A stretch of 40,159 nt of DNA from JAJYSO01 sp964451785 (GTDB lineage: Bacteria > Bacteroidota > Bacteroidia > Flavobacteriales > Flavobacteriaceae). The notes beneath the pieces were generated by a model. That model was not told the origin of the DNA and did not search any database. It worked only from the letters and a program-made list of their open reading frames with translations. The DNA is taken from NCBI GenBank assembly GCA_964451785.1, contig CAYVJG010000028.1, positions 1 to 40,159 on the forward strand, written 5' to 3'. Numbering within the stretch: the first letter of the stretch is position 1; every line of letters begins with the position of its first letter. Positions 25,232-33,734 of the stretch are shown here, piece by piece. Position numbers and translations under genes: made by a program.

Positions 25232-27127
25232 TTAGTAAGCGCGATCACGACGACCTTCAAAGAAGTTAATAAAAGCACGGTTAACCACGCGGTTACCACC
25301 CGGCGTAGGATAATCGCCGGTAAAATACCAGTCCCCTAAGTTTTTAGGGCAAGCTTTGTGCAGATTTTCAACAGATTGGAAAATCACATCAACCTCTGCT
25401 TTAATACTATCAACAGCCAACATTTCAGAAATTTTAGCTGAAATTTGATCATCTGTAAAAGGCGCATAAAACTCTTTAACGTAGTTTTTAACCTCAGTAT
25501 CAGCCTTGTGTTCTTGCGCTTTACACTTGTCGTAAATAGTTTTTAGCAAGTCTGTTTGACCAGATTCTTTAAGCAATTCTAAGGTAGCTTGAAAGGCAAT
25601 AAAATCATCAAAACGCGGCATATCTATTCCGTAACAATCCGGATAACGGATTTGAGGAGCCGAAGAAACCACCACAATTTTTTTAGGTGACAAACGATCT
25701 AAAATGCGCAAGATACTTTTCTTTAAAGTCGTTCCACGCACAATACTATCGTCAATCATCACCAAATTGTCTGTGGGATTGACTACGCCGTAAGTCACAT
25801 CATAAACATGTGCTACCAAATCATCACGACTGCTATCTTCAGTGATAAACGTACGCATTTTTACATCCTTAACGGCTATTTTTTCAGTGCGAACCGTTTG
25901 CGATAAAATTTCGGTTAAGCGCTCATCCGTCAAGCTTTCCTTTTCGGCTAAAATTCGACGATTTTTTTGACGATTTAATTCAGCTTGAGCCCCTTCAACA
26001 AGTCCGTAGTAAGAGGTTTCTGCTGTATTTGGAATGTATGAAAACACCGTGTTTTTCAAATCGTCATTAACAGACTCCATCACTTTAGGCAATAACACAC
26101 GACCTAAGTCTTTGCGTTCCTGATAGATATCAGCATCATTACCCCGTGAAAAGTAAATGCGTTCAAATGAACAGGCTTTAAATGCTAATGGTTCTAAGAT
26201 CTTAACAATCTCAACATCTCCACTGCGTTTGGTAATCAATGCATGACCAGGAGCTAATTCCTGAACATCCTCAATAGCCAAATCAAAAGTAGTCTGTAAC
26301 ACCGGGCGCTCAGAAGCTACCGCTACAACTTCGTCACTTTTATAATAAAACACCGGGCGGATTCCCGATGGATCGCGCAAGACAAATGAATCACCATGCC
26401 CTAATAATCCAGCCATGGCATAACCGCCATCCCAGTCTTTTGCAGCACGCATCAAGATGGTAGCAATATCTAATTTTTCAGCAATCAAGGCCGAGGCTTC
26501 TTGTTTTCCTACACCTTGACCTTTTAAATCGCGATACAAATCTTCAACTTGTGTATCTAAAAAGTGGCCGATTTTTTCTAAAATGGTCACTGCATCCGAT
26601 TTTTCTTTAGGATGTTGCCCCAATTCAACCAAATGCTTAAACAATTCTGGCACATTGGTCAAATTAAAGTTCCCTGCCAAAATCAAATTGCGGTGCATCC
26701 AGTTATTTTTACGCAAAAATGGATGTACATTTTCAATGCTATTGCCACCATAAGTTCCATAACGGACGTGGCCTAAATAAAGTTCAGCTACATAAGGCAC
26801 CGCGCGCTTCAACTCTTCAGTTGAAATATCAGCAGGCAACTGCTCAACAATCCCGTTAATGCGATTGTTAATTTGCGCAAACACATCTTGAATAGGCTGT
26901 TGTTCTTTTGAACGCGCACGACTGATAAAACGCTCACCAGGCTCCATATCAAATTTGATGCTCGCCAATCCCGCGCCATCTTGGCCGCGATTGTGCTGTT
27001 TTTCCATCATCAAATACATCTTGTTCAACCCGTAAAAAGCCGTACCATATTTTTCTTTATAGTAATCTAAAGGCTTCAACAAGCGCAACTGGGCAATTCC
27101 ACATTCGTGTTTTATAGCATCACTCAT
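25232..27127 (-). CDS. PurF-like class II glutamine amidotransferase/phosphoribosyltransferase
   Basis: Start taken at ATG 27127, giving 631 residues; a longer frame to 27262 runs through the intergenic repeat. The N-terminus reads MSDAIKHECGI, with Cys9 as the likely glutaminase nucleophile after propeptide removal. NRGQDGAGL, GHVRYGTYG and NFNLTN follow as in class II glutaminase domains. The C-terminal phosphoribosyltransferase part has the PRPP loop VMIDDSIVRGTT. It is longer than typical PurF (~470-510), with extra sequence between and after the domains (~570-631). It may be the purine-pathway enzyme or a Bacteroidetes paralogue; no pur genes adjoin it. A PfkB kinase gene lies upstream on the same strand. 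Confidence 0.85.
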   Translation of the reverse strand: MSDAIKHECGIAQLRLLKPLDYYKEKYGTAFYGLNKMYLMMEKQHNRGQDGAGLASIKFDMEPGERFISRARSKEQQPIQDVFAQINNRINGIVEQLPADISTEELKRAVPYVAELYLGHVRYGTYGGNSIENVHPFLRKNNWMHRNLILAGNFNLTNVPELFKHLVELGQHPKEKSDAVTILEKIGHFLDTQVEDLYRDLKGQGVGKQEASALIAEKLDIATILMRAAKDWDGGYAMAGLLGHGDSFVLRDPSGIRPVFYYKSDEVVAVASERPVLQTTFDLAIEDVQELAPGHALITKRSGDVEIVKILEPLAFKACSFERIYFSRGNDADIYQERKDLGRVLLPKVMESVNDDLKNTVFSYIPNTAETSYYGLVEGAQAELNRQKNRRILAEKESLTDERLTEILSQTVRTEKIAVKDVKMRTFITEDSSRDDLVAHVYDVTYGVVNPTDNLVMIDDSIVRGTTLKKSILRILDRLSPKKIVVVSSAPQIRYPDCYGIDMPRFDDFIAFQATLELLKESGQTDLLKTIYDKCKAQEHKADTEVKNYVKEFYAPFTDDQISAKISEMLAVDSIKAEVDVIFQSVENLHKACPKNLGDWYFTGDYPTPGGNRVVNRAFINFFEGRRDRAY

Positions 27128-27156
27128 AATCGGTCTATAAAAATAATTAATTTTAT

Positions 27157-27284
27157 TTGGGCGTGCCCCCTCGCTTATCAGACTCGGGGTCAGGCTTTCG
27201 GCAGTCGCTTTTTTTGTCAGCTTTATTGCTACGCACAAGCTGCCAAAAAAGAGCTCCAACAATGCCTCAATCCTTCACGCAGTT
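27157..27284 (-). repeat. REP-like intergenic element with GGGCGTG / CACGCA ends
   Basis: The element runs from TTGGGCGTGCCCC to CTTCACGCAG. It contains an internal hairpin, GCTTTTTTTGTCAGC (27207-27221) against GCTGCCAAAAAAGAGC (27239-27254), and an outer CCCC/GGGG pair. From memory, intergenic elements of this layout are frequent in Flavobacteriia; this was not searched. It lies within the 5' region of the PurF-like gene. Confidence 0.55.
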
Positions 27285-27374
27285 GTTTTTAATTTTAAAC
27301 TTTTGACCTAAAAAAGGAAGCGGTAAAAATAAAGCTTTCCTCAACAATCAAATTCTTCTTCTCACTTTTTTCTA

Positions 27375-27400
27375 CAAAAAAACCCTGAGAAATTTCAGGG
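27375..27400 (-). terminator. Terminator of the PfkB kinase gene
   Basis: Minus-strand stem CCCTGA...TCAGGG with a 6-base loop is followed by eight T residues, 10 bases beyond the stop codon. It separates the kinase from the PurF-like gene. Confidence 0.85.
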
Positions 27401-27409
27401 CATATCATT

Positions 27410-28327
27410 TTATTCTATTGTATAGTGTGATAACTCCTTAAAGCGATTTAAACGCCTTTTCACATCGTCATCAGTCAGCGTCAACAAGCGTTGTGGCCCA
27501 AACTGCTCCACACAAAACGACGCTAAAGTAGCCGCATAAATCATGGCGCATTTCATATTTTCAAACGAATAGTCATCAGTTTGCGCCAGATAACCTGTAA
27601 AGCCACCCGCAAAAGTATCGCCAGCTCCCGTTGGGTCAAATACATCTTCTAAAGGTAATGCCGGAGCAAAAAATTGCTGCTTACCTTGAAACAACAACGC
27701 GCCATGCTCTCCTTTTTTAATCACCACCGTTTGTGGCCCCATAGCTTGAATCAATTTGCTGGCTTTAACCAATGATTGTTCTCCTGACAATTGACGCGCT
27801 TCTTCATCATTAATCATCAGTACATCCACTTTAGCAATCACTTTTTTCAAATCGTCAAGGGCATTATCCATCCAAAAGTTCATGGTATCTAACACCACTA
27901 ATTTAGGTTGCTTCACCTGATCCATAACACTCATTTGCACCAAAGGATGTAAGTTGCCCAACATCACCACATCAGCATCACTAAATGCTTCCGGCACTTT
28001 AGGAGCAAAGTTTTCTAACACGTTGAGCTCCGTTGCCAAGGTATCACGACCATTCATATCCTCGTGATAGCGGCCACTCCAAAAGAAGGTTTTGCCATCG
28101 GCTATGATTTCTAAGCCAGTAACATCTATTTTTCGCTTGGTAAATTCATCAATGTATTCTTGTGGAAAATCACCTCCTACAACAGAGACAACGCTGCTTT
28201 GCACATTAAATTGATCAGCAGCCAACGCAATATATGTGCCTGCGCCACCCAAAATTTTGCCGGTTTTGCCTCGTGCGGTTTCTATGGCATCAAAAGCAAC
28301 ACTACCTACAATGACTAATTTACCCAT
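27410..28327 (-). CDS. PfkB-family (ribokinase-like) sugar or nucleoside kinase
   Basis: Start taken at ATG 28327 (305 residues) because it sits ~12 bases behind the likely transcription start; the longer frame begins with TTG inside the -7 box. The family opening GKLVIVGSVAFDAIET, the GG-turn KILGGAGTYIALA and VLMINDEEARQLSG are present. The catalytic signature DPTGAGDTFAGGF contains the base Asp and anion hole. It phosphorylates a sugar or nucleoside in the cytoplasm; the substrate cannot be told from sequence. The gene order next to the PurF-like enzyme hints at nucleotide or ribose salvage (inference). Confidence 0.88.
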   Translation of the reverse strand: MGKLVIVGSVAFDAIETARGKTGKILGGAGTYIALAADQFNVQSSVVSVVGGDFPQEYIDEFTKRKIDVTGLEIIADGKTFFWSGRYHEDMNGRDTLATELNVLENFAPKVPEAFSDADVVMLGNLHPLVQMSVMDQVKQPKLVVLDTMNFWMDNALDDLKKVIAKVDVLMINDEEARQLSGEQSLVKASKLIQAMGPQTVVIKKGEHGALLFQGKQQFFAPALPLEDVFDPTGAGDTFAGGFTGYLAQTDDYSFENMKCAMIYAATLASFCVEQFGPQRLLTLTDDDVKRRLNRFKELSHYTIE

Positions 28328-28345
28328 AACGGTCTGAATTTTTTG

Positions 28346-28353
28346 CAAATATA
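28346..28353 (-). promoter_or_regulatory. Bacteroidetes -7 box for the PfkB kinase gene
   Basis: Minus-strand TATATTTG is a full match to TAnnTTTG, 19 bases before the ATG at 28327. Confidence 0.5.
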
Positions 28354-28530
28354 CGCTTAATTACAAAAATTGCAGTTAATCTATTTACATTATCCTTTAA
28401 ATGTACGTATCCTAAAAAAACTCAAGCTCCGACTCACTTTTAAATCATAATAACCTGAGTTCGATTATTCTTAGATTCAAAAATCATTTTTTTTGTTTAT
28501 ATTTATCCTCACAACTTAAAAATCAACCTT

Positions 28531-29211
28531 ATGGATAAGTCAAACCAAGTACTGTATCAAGCTACTGCTGCTTTTAACCCTTTTGGAGGAAAAAAACCTG
28601 AAGTTCGAGATTTTTTTGACACTCACATCAAAAAAATCGAAATTTTAAAAGATATTGAAGAAATAAATAACATTCTTGATATCATAAAAGAAAATGGAGA
28701 ATCTATTGAAAATCTAGACGCTAATAGCATTCATAAAACATACTTTGACAACTCAGAGATTATTCTATTTACGGTTCCATTTATAAAGGATATTTCAAAA
28801 ACTATATCCATCTATAGTTTCAGACATCTTACACTGGTCATTCACACAACAAACAGAGAACTATCTGAGAACAAAAGTAGTTTTAATGTCAAGACATTAG
28901 ACAACAACATAGCATATTCAATGGACACTAGTAAGATTGAAAACAATAAACTAACTAAAATAACCAATATAAAGGTTTACCCTAATTTCATTTTCAATAA
29001 TTTTAGTAAGGAAGTGCACGACATTCAATTTAACAAGAGAGAACTTATTACTAAAGAAGATTGTTGCAGACACTCTTCTAGCTGGAACGAATGCTTTGAA
29101 TGTACTGCCTCAGACACTGGAGGTATTATTATACTATCTGTATTCAATGTGATAGGTCTCATAGCCATTGGCGGCTCTTGTATAGGGTCTGGTTCTAATG
29201 CAACATGTTAA
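28531..29211 (+). CDS. Unknown protein with six-cysteine C-terminal tail and Gly-rich hydrophobic end
   Basis: The 226-residue protein has no signal peptide and no recognised domain. Residues 1-175 are Lys/Asn/Ile-rich with alternating helix and strand character and contain no Cys. All six Cys fall in the last 49 residues (178, 179, 188, 191, 217, 226). After CFEC comes a TGG at 196-198, then a hydrophobic stretch (199-213) and GGSCIGSGSNATC at the very end. This resembles a precursor with a disulfide-rich C-terminal peptide, but a tail-anchored membrane protein is equally possible. GC is clearly lower than in its neighbours. A two-TM mini-gene follows after 3 bp. Confidence 0.7.
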   Translation: MDKSNQVLYQATAAFNPFGGKKPEVRDFFDTHIKKIEILKDIEEINNILDIIKENGESIENLDANSIHKTYFDNSEIILFTVPFIKDISKTISIYSFRHLTLVIHTTNRELSENKSSFNVKTLDNNIAYSMDTSKIENNKLTKITNIKVYPNFIFNNFSKEVHDIQFNKRELITKEDCCRHSSSWNECFECTASDTGGIIILSVFNVIGLIAIGGSCIGSGSNATC

Positions 29212-29214
29212 CCT

Positions 29215-29403
29215 ATGAAAACAAATACCTCATATAAATGGGTTTTTGAAGTAATACAAGCACTAGCTTTTTTTGCTCTTAGCGTGATAGCATGGCGAGA
29301 ACAATCTGACTCTTTAAAATGGTTTTGGCTAATGCTTGGTTTTGGTGTTTACACTACAATTAGAGCCATATATTATTATAAAAAACGCCACAAGAATACG
29401 TAA
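29215..29403 (+). CDS. Two-TM mini-protein partnered with the Cys-tail protein
   Basis: The 62-residue product has two membrane helices (residues ~9-26 and ~35-52) joined by a short polar loop, WREQSDSLK, and a basic C-terminus, KKRHKNT. Its ATG lies 3 bases after the upstream stop codon, so the two are almost certainly co-translated. The size and topology resemble small immunity or export-helper proteins encoded beside peptide toxins, but no family is recognised. The terminator at 29487 closes the unit. Confidence 0.65.
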   Translation: MKTNTSYKWVFEVIQALAFFALSVIAWREQSDSLKWFWLMLGFGVYTTIRAIYYYKKRHKNT

Positions 29404-29486
29404 CAATAGTTTAACGTAGGAAGTTAGGCTGAGTACAATCAGTTTTCAGTGAAAATCTTGTCTTTTTAAGATTCAAATATCAAACG

Positions 29487-29526
29487 AAAAACCCTTGTAA
29501 TGCAAAACGCAAAACAAGGGTTTTTT
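29487..29526. terminator. Bidirectional terminator
   Basis: Stem AAAAACCCTTGT / ACAAGGGTTTTT with an inner TGC/GCA pair in the loop lies between the two-TM mini-gene (+) and terC (-), with T runs on both strands. Confidence 0.8.
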
Positions 29527-29550
29527 AATCTATTTTTTAAGAACTTAGAC

Positions 29551-30504
29551 TTACTCTTCGACCTCTTTTTTAGGTTTTGGCTTGATATAGATAGAAGCGA
29601 TAATTCCACCTGTTAAAGCCAAAGCAATGACAATCAACGAGGCCCAAGATGGCACGTGATAGTAATCAACAATCAGCATTTTGATACCTACAAAACCGAG
29701 AATAACCGCTAAACTATAATTGATCAATCTGAATTTTTCGAGCACACCTACAATCAAGAAGAACATAGAACGCAAGCCGAGGATAGCTAAAATATTAGAG
29801 GTAAACACAATAAATTCATCTTGAGTAATCGCCAAAATTGCCGGAATACTGTCAAGTGCAAACATCACATCAGTCAACTCAATAATGATCAAAGCAATAA
29901 ATAATGGTGTAGCATAACGCTTAGTTCCTTTGTGAATAAAGAAATCATGACCACGCATTTCATCGGTAATCGGTAAAATTTTTGATACTTTTTTGTAAAT
30001 CCACGAATCTTTAGGATCTTTTTTCTCATCGTCTTTAAGCATGCCATAAGCCGTGTATAGCAAGAAGGCTCCAAACACATAGATAATCCAATCAAACTTG
30101 TTGATCAAGGCGACGCCAAAGACAATCATCAACGCGCGGAAAACCATGGCGCCTAAAATTCCCCAAAACAACACACGGTGTTGATATTTAGGCGGAATTT
30201 TAAACGAACTAAAAATCACAGCAATGACAAATACATTATCAATACTCAATGACAATTCAACCAAATAGCCCGTCAAAAAATCAAGAACTGCCGTACCAGG
30301 ATCTAACCCTGTTGGATTTTCAGTTAAACCCTCTTTAAACACCCACCAGACAACTCCTGAAAACAGCAAGGCTAAGCTTACCCAAATAGCCGTATATTTT
30401 CCGGCTTCTTTAGTACCAATAACATGGTCATTTTTGTTAAACACCCCTAAATCGAGTGCCAAACAAATAAATACAAATACGAGAAAAAGGATCCAAACCC
30501 ACAT
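29551..30504 (-). CDS. TerC-family integral membrane protein
   Basis: The 317-residue protein has about nine membrane helices and the paired acidic TerC motifs ELSLSIDNVFVIAV (near residue 80) and ELTDVMFALDSIPAILAIT (near 205). Members of the Alx/TerC group export Mn2+ or help load it onto exported proteins. The C-terminus is charged (KPKPKKEVEE) and cytosolic. The yybP-ykoY manganese riboswitch often found upstream of relatives is not evident in the 165-bp AT-rich leader. With the Nramp/MntR pair 6 kb away, it suggests balanced manganese uptake and export (inference). Confidence 0.9.
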   Translation of the reverse strand: MWVWILFLVFVFICLALDLGVFNKNDHVIGTKEAGKYTAIWVSLALLFSGVVWWVFKEGLTENPTGLDPGTAVLDFLTGYLVELSLSIDNVFVIAVIFSSFKIPPKYQHRVLFWGILGAMVFRALMIVFGVALINKFDWIIYVFGAFLLYTAYGMLKDDEKKDPKDSWIYKKVSKILPITDEMRGHDFFIHKGTKRYATPLFIALIIIELTDVMFALDSIPAILAITQDEFIVFTSNILAILGLRSMFFLIVGVLEKFRLINYSLAVILGFVGIKMLIVDYYHVPSWASLIVIALALTGGIIASIYIKPKPKKEVEE

Positions 30505-30669
30505 AAGAGTTAATTTTAATATTAATTTTTAAATATTTTAATAATTCGTTTTTACTTGTGATTTTTTTGTTATCATTTGCATCAAAACATGAATTATCGG
30601 CAAGTTTACACGCAAAAACAAAGCGAAAATATAATTCCATTCTACATAAACAAAGACTTTGGTCTATAT

Positions 30670-32361
30670 TTAACGAAAATCACATAATTTCAGCTGCAAA
30701 GATACTTTATTATTCCACACATTTTCATCAATACTATAAACTGCACTCAAATTTTGAGCAGTTTTTAAAAGCTCAAATTTATCTCCCAACCCAAAGCCGA
30801 TAGCAGATAAAAAACGGCGTCCACCATTTTGGCGCAAATTACAGCGCAAATGCTCTTGTGCCTTTCCCATTTGTTTGGCATAACCTGTATCGGTAAGCCC
30901 ACGCGCCAAAAATACCGGCTGCATATTACCAGGTCCAAAAGGAGCAAATTGTTTGAGTATGCGCCAAAATTTTGGTGTAATTTGATCAAAATCTAATTGC
31001 ATATCAATCAACACTTCTGGACGGAGTTGCTCAGGCGTAATCGTTCGTGAAACTACTTCTTCAAATTTTTGTTTAAACCCTTCATATTGATCTTCACGTA
31101 AGGTCAATCCTGCTGCGTATTTATGGCCTCCAAATTGTTCGATGTAATCACTACAAGCCTCTAAGGCATTATACACATCAAATCCCTTTACCGAACGTGC
31201 AGAAGCAGCTAACTTATCGCCACTTTTTGTAAACACCAGAGTAGGTCTGTAATAAGTTTCGATTAAACGTGAAGCGACGATTCCGATAACCCCTTTGTGC
31301 CAATGCTCATCATAAACAACTGTTGTTTGCCGGTCTTCTTCACCTAAAGTTTTGATTTGTCGTAGAGCTTCTTCAGTTATTTCGTGATCAGTTTCTTTTC
31401 GGTTAGCATTATTCTGTTCTACACCAGGCACTAAATCATGTGCTCCCTCAGGTGTTTTAGCCATCAACAATTCAACTGCACGCAGAGCATGTTCCATCCG
31501 GCCGGCGGCATTAATCCGTGGTGCAATACCAAACACAACATCTGTTATAGTCAATTCCGATTTTTCAAACGCATCGATAATCGCTTTAAATCCCGGGCGC
31601 GGTTTTGTATTAATTACCTGCAGTCCATGGTAAGCTAAAATCCGATTTTCGCCTACAATAGGTACAATATCGGCACCTGTTGCGGTGGCTACCAAGTCGA
31701 GATATGGTACTAAAGTTTCAAATTTTTCACCGCGGTATTTAGTATGTGCTTGTATCAACTTAAATCCAACACCACAACCACACAACTCTTTAAAAGGATA
31801 TGCACAGTCTGCACGCTTCGGATCGAGTACAGCTACGGCAGTTGGTATTTCAGCTCCCGGGCGATGGTGATCACAAATGATAAAATCTACACCTTTTGAT
31901 TTGGCATAGTTCATCTTTTCAACAGCCTTAATGCCACAATCTAATGCAATCACCAAAGAAAAATCATTTTCAGCGGCATAATCAATTCCTTTAAAAGAAA
32001 TCCCGTAACCTTCAGCGTAGCGATCGGGAATATAAGACGATACCTTATCGGTTAATCCCTGCAAATAAGTGGTCATCAAAGCCACGCTAGTCGTACCATC
32101 TACATCATAATCACCGTAAACCAATATAGATTCGTTCTTTTCTAAAGCGCTATTCAATCGATCTATAGCCTTATCCATATCTTTCATCAAAAAAGGATCG
32201 TGCAAAGCCTTTAGTTCAGGTCTAAAAAAAGCCTTAGCCTCTTCAAAAGTCTCTATGCCGCGCTGAACTAAAAGCATTGCTATAGGCTTAGACACCATTA
32301 AGGATTGAGCTAATTGTTCTACCTTTTCAGGGTTTGGTTGTGGTTTTGCCGTCCAGCGCAT
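30670..32361 (-). CDS. recJ: Single-stranded-DNA-specific exonuclease RecJ
   Basis: Start taken at ATG 32361 (563 residues). The longer frame starts with GTG at 32412, upstream of the TACCTTTG box, and so would not be transcribed from it. DHH-superfamily motifs are in order: VYGDYDVDGTTS (I), ALDCGI (II), ICDHHRPG (III) and LDPKRADCAYPF (IV), then the DHHA1 part with GGHKYAAGL and a C-terminal OB-like domain (LLKTAQNLSAVYSID). RecJ degrades 5' single-stranded ends in recombination and mismatch repair. It is divergent from hutI across a ~120-bp shared promoter region. Confidence 0.95.
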   Translation of the reverse strand: MRWTAKPQPNPEKVEQLAQSLMVSKPIAMLLVQRGIETFEEAKAFFRPELKALHDPFLMKDMDKAIDRLNSALEKNESILVYGDYDVDGTTSVALMTTYLQGLTDKVSSYIPDRYAEGYGISFKGIDYAAENDFSLVIALDCGIKAVEKMNYAKSKGVDFIICDHHRPGAEIPTAVAVLDPKRADCAYPFKELCGCGVGFKLIQAHTKYRGEKFETLVPYLDLVATATGADIVPIVGENRILAYHGLQVINTKPRPGFKAIIDAFEKSELTITDVVFGIAPRINAAGRMEHALRAVELLMAKTPEGAHDLVPGVEQNNANRKETDHEITEEALRQIKTLGEEDRQTTVVYDEHWHKGVIGIVASRLIETYYRPTLVFTKSGDKLAASARSVKGFDVYNALEACSDYIEQFGGHKYAAGLTLREDQYEGFKQKFEEVVSRTITPEQLRPEVLIDMQLDFDQITPKFWRILKQFAPFGPGNMQPVFLARGLTDTGYAKQMGKAQEHLRCNLRQNGGRRFLSAIGFGLGDKFELLKTAQNLSAVYSIDENVWNNKVSLQLKLCDFR

Positions 32362-32390
32362 ATCTCGGTTTCGTTTTGGATAAAGACCCA

Positions 32391-32398
32391 CAAAGGTA
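32391..32398 (-). promoter_or_regulatory. Bacteroidetes -7 box for recJ
   Basis: Minus-strand TACCTTTG matches TAnnTTTG, 30 bases before ATG 32361. Confidence 0.5.
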
Positions 32399-32453
32399 CG
32401 GAAAACTCGCACTCAATTTAAGTCGTTATCTTGATGAACTCTGCTATTTTTTA

Positions 32454-32461
32454 TACCTTTC
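32454..32461 (+). promoter_or_regulatory. Possible -7 box for hutI
   Basis: TACCTTTC differs in the last base from TAnnTTTG and lies 20 bases before the hutI ATG at 32481. It would divide the intergenic region with the recJ promoter. Confidence 0.3.
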
Positions 32462-32480
32462 GCATTCAAAACAAAAACTA

Positions 32481-33716
32481 ATGACTACTTTATTCCGAAA
32501 TATTAAAGCCTTAATCCAAGTGCGTTCAGCAGAGGTTACCAAATTATCTGGTGATGAAATGAAAAGTTTGCCCTGCATTGAAAACGCCTGGTTGCTAATT
32601 AAAGACGACCGCATAGCAGACTTTGGTGAGATGGCCACCTGTCCACAAATTGAAGTTGACCAAAACATTGATGCTACCGGGCGATTCATCTTGCCTTCTT
32701 GGGTTGATTCGCACACACATTTGGTTTATGCCGGCAATCGCGAACAAGAATTTGTAGATCGCATCAACGGATTGAGTTATGCAGAAATTGCCAATCGTGG
32801 AGGTGGTATTGTCAACAGTGCTAAAAAATTGCAAGCAACTTCAGAAGATGAGCTTTACCTACAAGCTGAACAACGCTTGCAAGAAGTGATGCAACTCGGT
32901 ACCGGCGCCATCGAAATTAAATCGGGTTATGGCCTGACAACTGAAGCTGAGCTCAAAATGTTGCGTGTCATCAAGAAACTCAGCGACAATTATCCAATCA
33001 CCATAAAATCAAATTTCTTGGCAGCTCATGCCTTACCCCCTGAATTTAAAGACAAGCAATCAGCTTATATCGATAAAATTATTGACGAGATGTTGCCGCA
33101 AGTTGCTCAAGAAGGCCTTGCCGATTACATCGATATTTTTTGTGAACAAGGTTATTTTACTGTTGAAGACACGCATCGCATTCTTGAAGCCGGCAAAAAA
33201 CAGGGCTTGCGTGGCAAAATTCACGTCAACCAATTTCACGCCATCGGTGGCATTCAAGTCGGCGTAAAACACGATGTCCTCAGTGTAGATCATCTTGAAG
33301 TGATGCGCGATGAAGACATTGACGCCTTAAAAAACAGCAACACTATGCCGGTAGCTTTACCGTCTTGTTCTTTATTTTTGAGTATCCCTTATGCTCCGGG
33401 ACGCAAAATGATTGACGCCGGTTTACCACTGGCTTTGGCCTCTGATTACAATCCGGGCAGCACTCCTAGCGGCAATATGAATCTTGTGGTATCTCTAGCC
33501 TGCATCAAAATGCGACTCACTCCAGAGGAAGCGATTAATGCCGCCACCATCAACGCCGCTTATGCGCTTGATCTCAGCGACACACACGGCTCAATTACCA
33601 AAGGTAAAAAAGCAAACCTGTTGCTTACTAAACCGATTCCTTCTTATGGATTCTTGCCTTATGCCTTTGGCAGCAATAACCTAGAACAAGTATTTCTCAA
33701 CGGAAAAAGCTTATAA
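32481..33716 (+). CDS. hutI: Imidazolonepropionase
   Basis: I start at ATG 32481 (411 residues); the upstream in-frame stretch overlaps recJ on the other strand. It is an amidohydrolase-fold enzyme with the metal pair in DSHTHLVYAGNREQEF, TGAIEIKSGYGL, FLAAHALPPEF, HVNQFHAIGG and ASDYNPGSTPSGNM, all typical of HutI. It hydrolyses imidazolone-propionate to N-formimino-glutamate in histidine degradation. hutG follows 18 bp downstream as an operon. The first two steps (HutH, HutU) are not in the window. Confidence 0.96.
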   Translation: MTTLFRNIKALIQVRSAEVTKLSGDEMKSLPCIENAWLLIKDDRIADFGEMATCPQIEVDQNIDATGRFILPSWVDSHTHLVYAGNREQEFVDRINGLSYAEIANRGGGIVNSAKKLQATSEDELYLQAEQRLQEVMQLGTGAIEIKSGYGLTTEAELKMLRVIKKLSDNYPITIKSNFLAAHALPPEFKDKQSAYIDKIIDEMLPQVAQEGLADYIDIFCEQGYFTVEDTHRILEAGKKQGLRGKIHVNQFHAIGGIQVGVKHDVLSVDHLEVMRDEDIDALKNSNTMPVALPSCSLFLSIPYAPGRKMIDAGLPLALASDYNPGSTPSGNMNLVVSLACIKMRLTPEEAINAATINAAYALDLSDTHGSITKGKKANLLLTKPIPSYGFLPYAFGSNNLEQVFLNGKSL

Positions 33717-33734
33717 CTGATTTTCAAAACCACT

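Noticed and set aside
27128..27262. N-terminal extension of the PurF-like protein
   Set aside because: It runs through the REP-like element, and the downstream ATG at 27127 places the nucleophile Cys at residue 9 as expected for a short propeptide.
28531..29211. Cys-tail protein as a double-glycine-leader bacteriocin cut after residue 198
   Set aside because: Leaders of that class are usually 15-30 residues; a 198-residue leader without a peptidase-exporter gene nearby does not fit, so only a general peptide-precursor idea is kept.
30505..30669. Possible yybP-ykoY manganese riboswitch ahead of terC
   Set aside because: The leader is AT-rich with no recognisable conserved core or stable paired helices.
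32334..32480. 49-residue N-terminal extension of HutI
   Set aside because: It overlaps the recJ start on the other strand and lies upstream of the likely promoter; the ATG at 32481 starts a normal-length enzyme.
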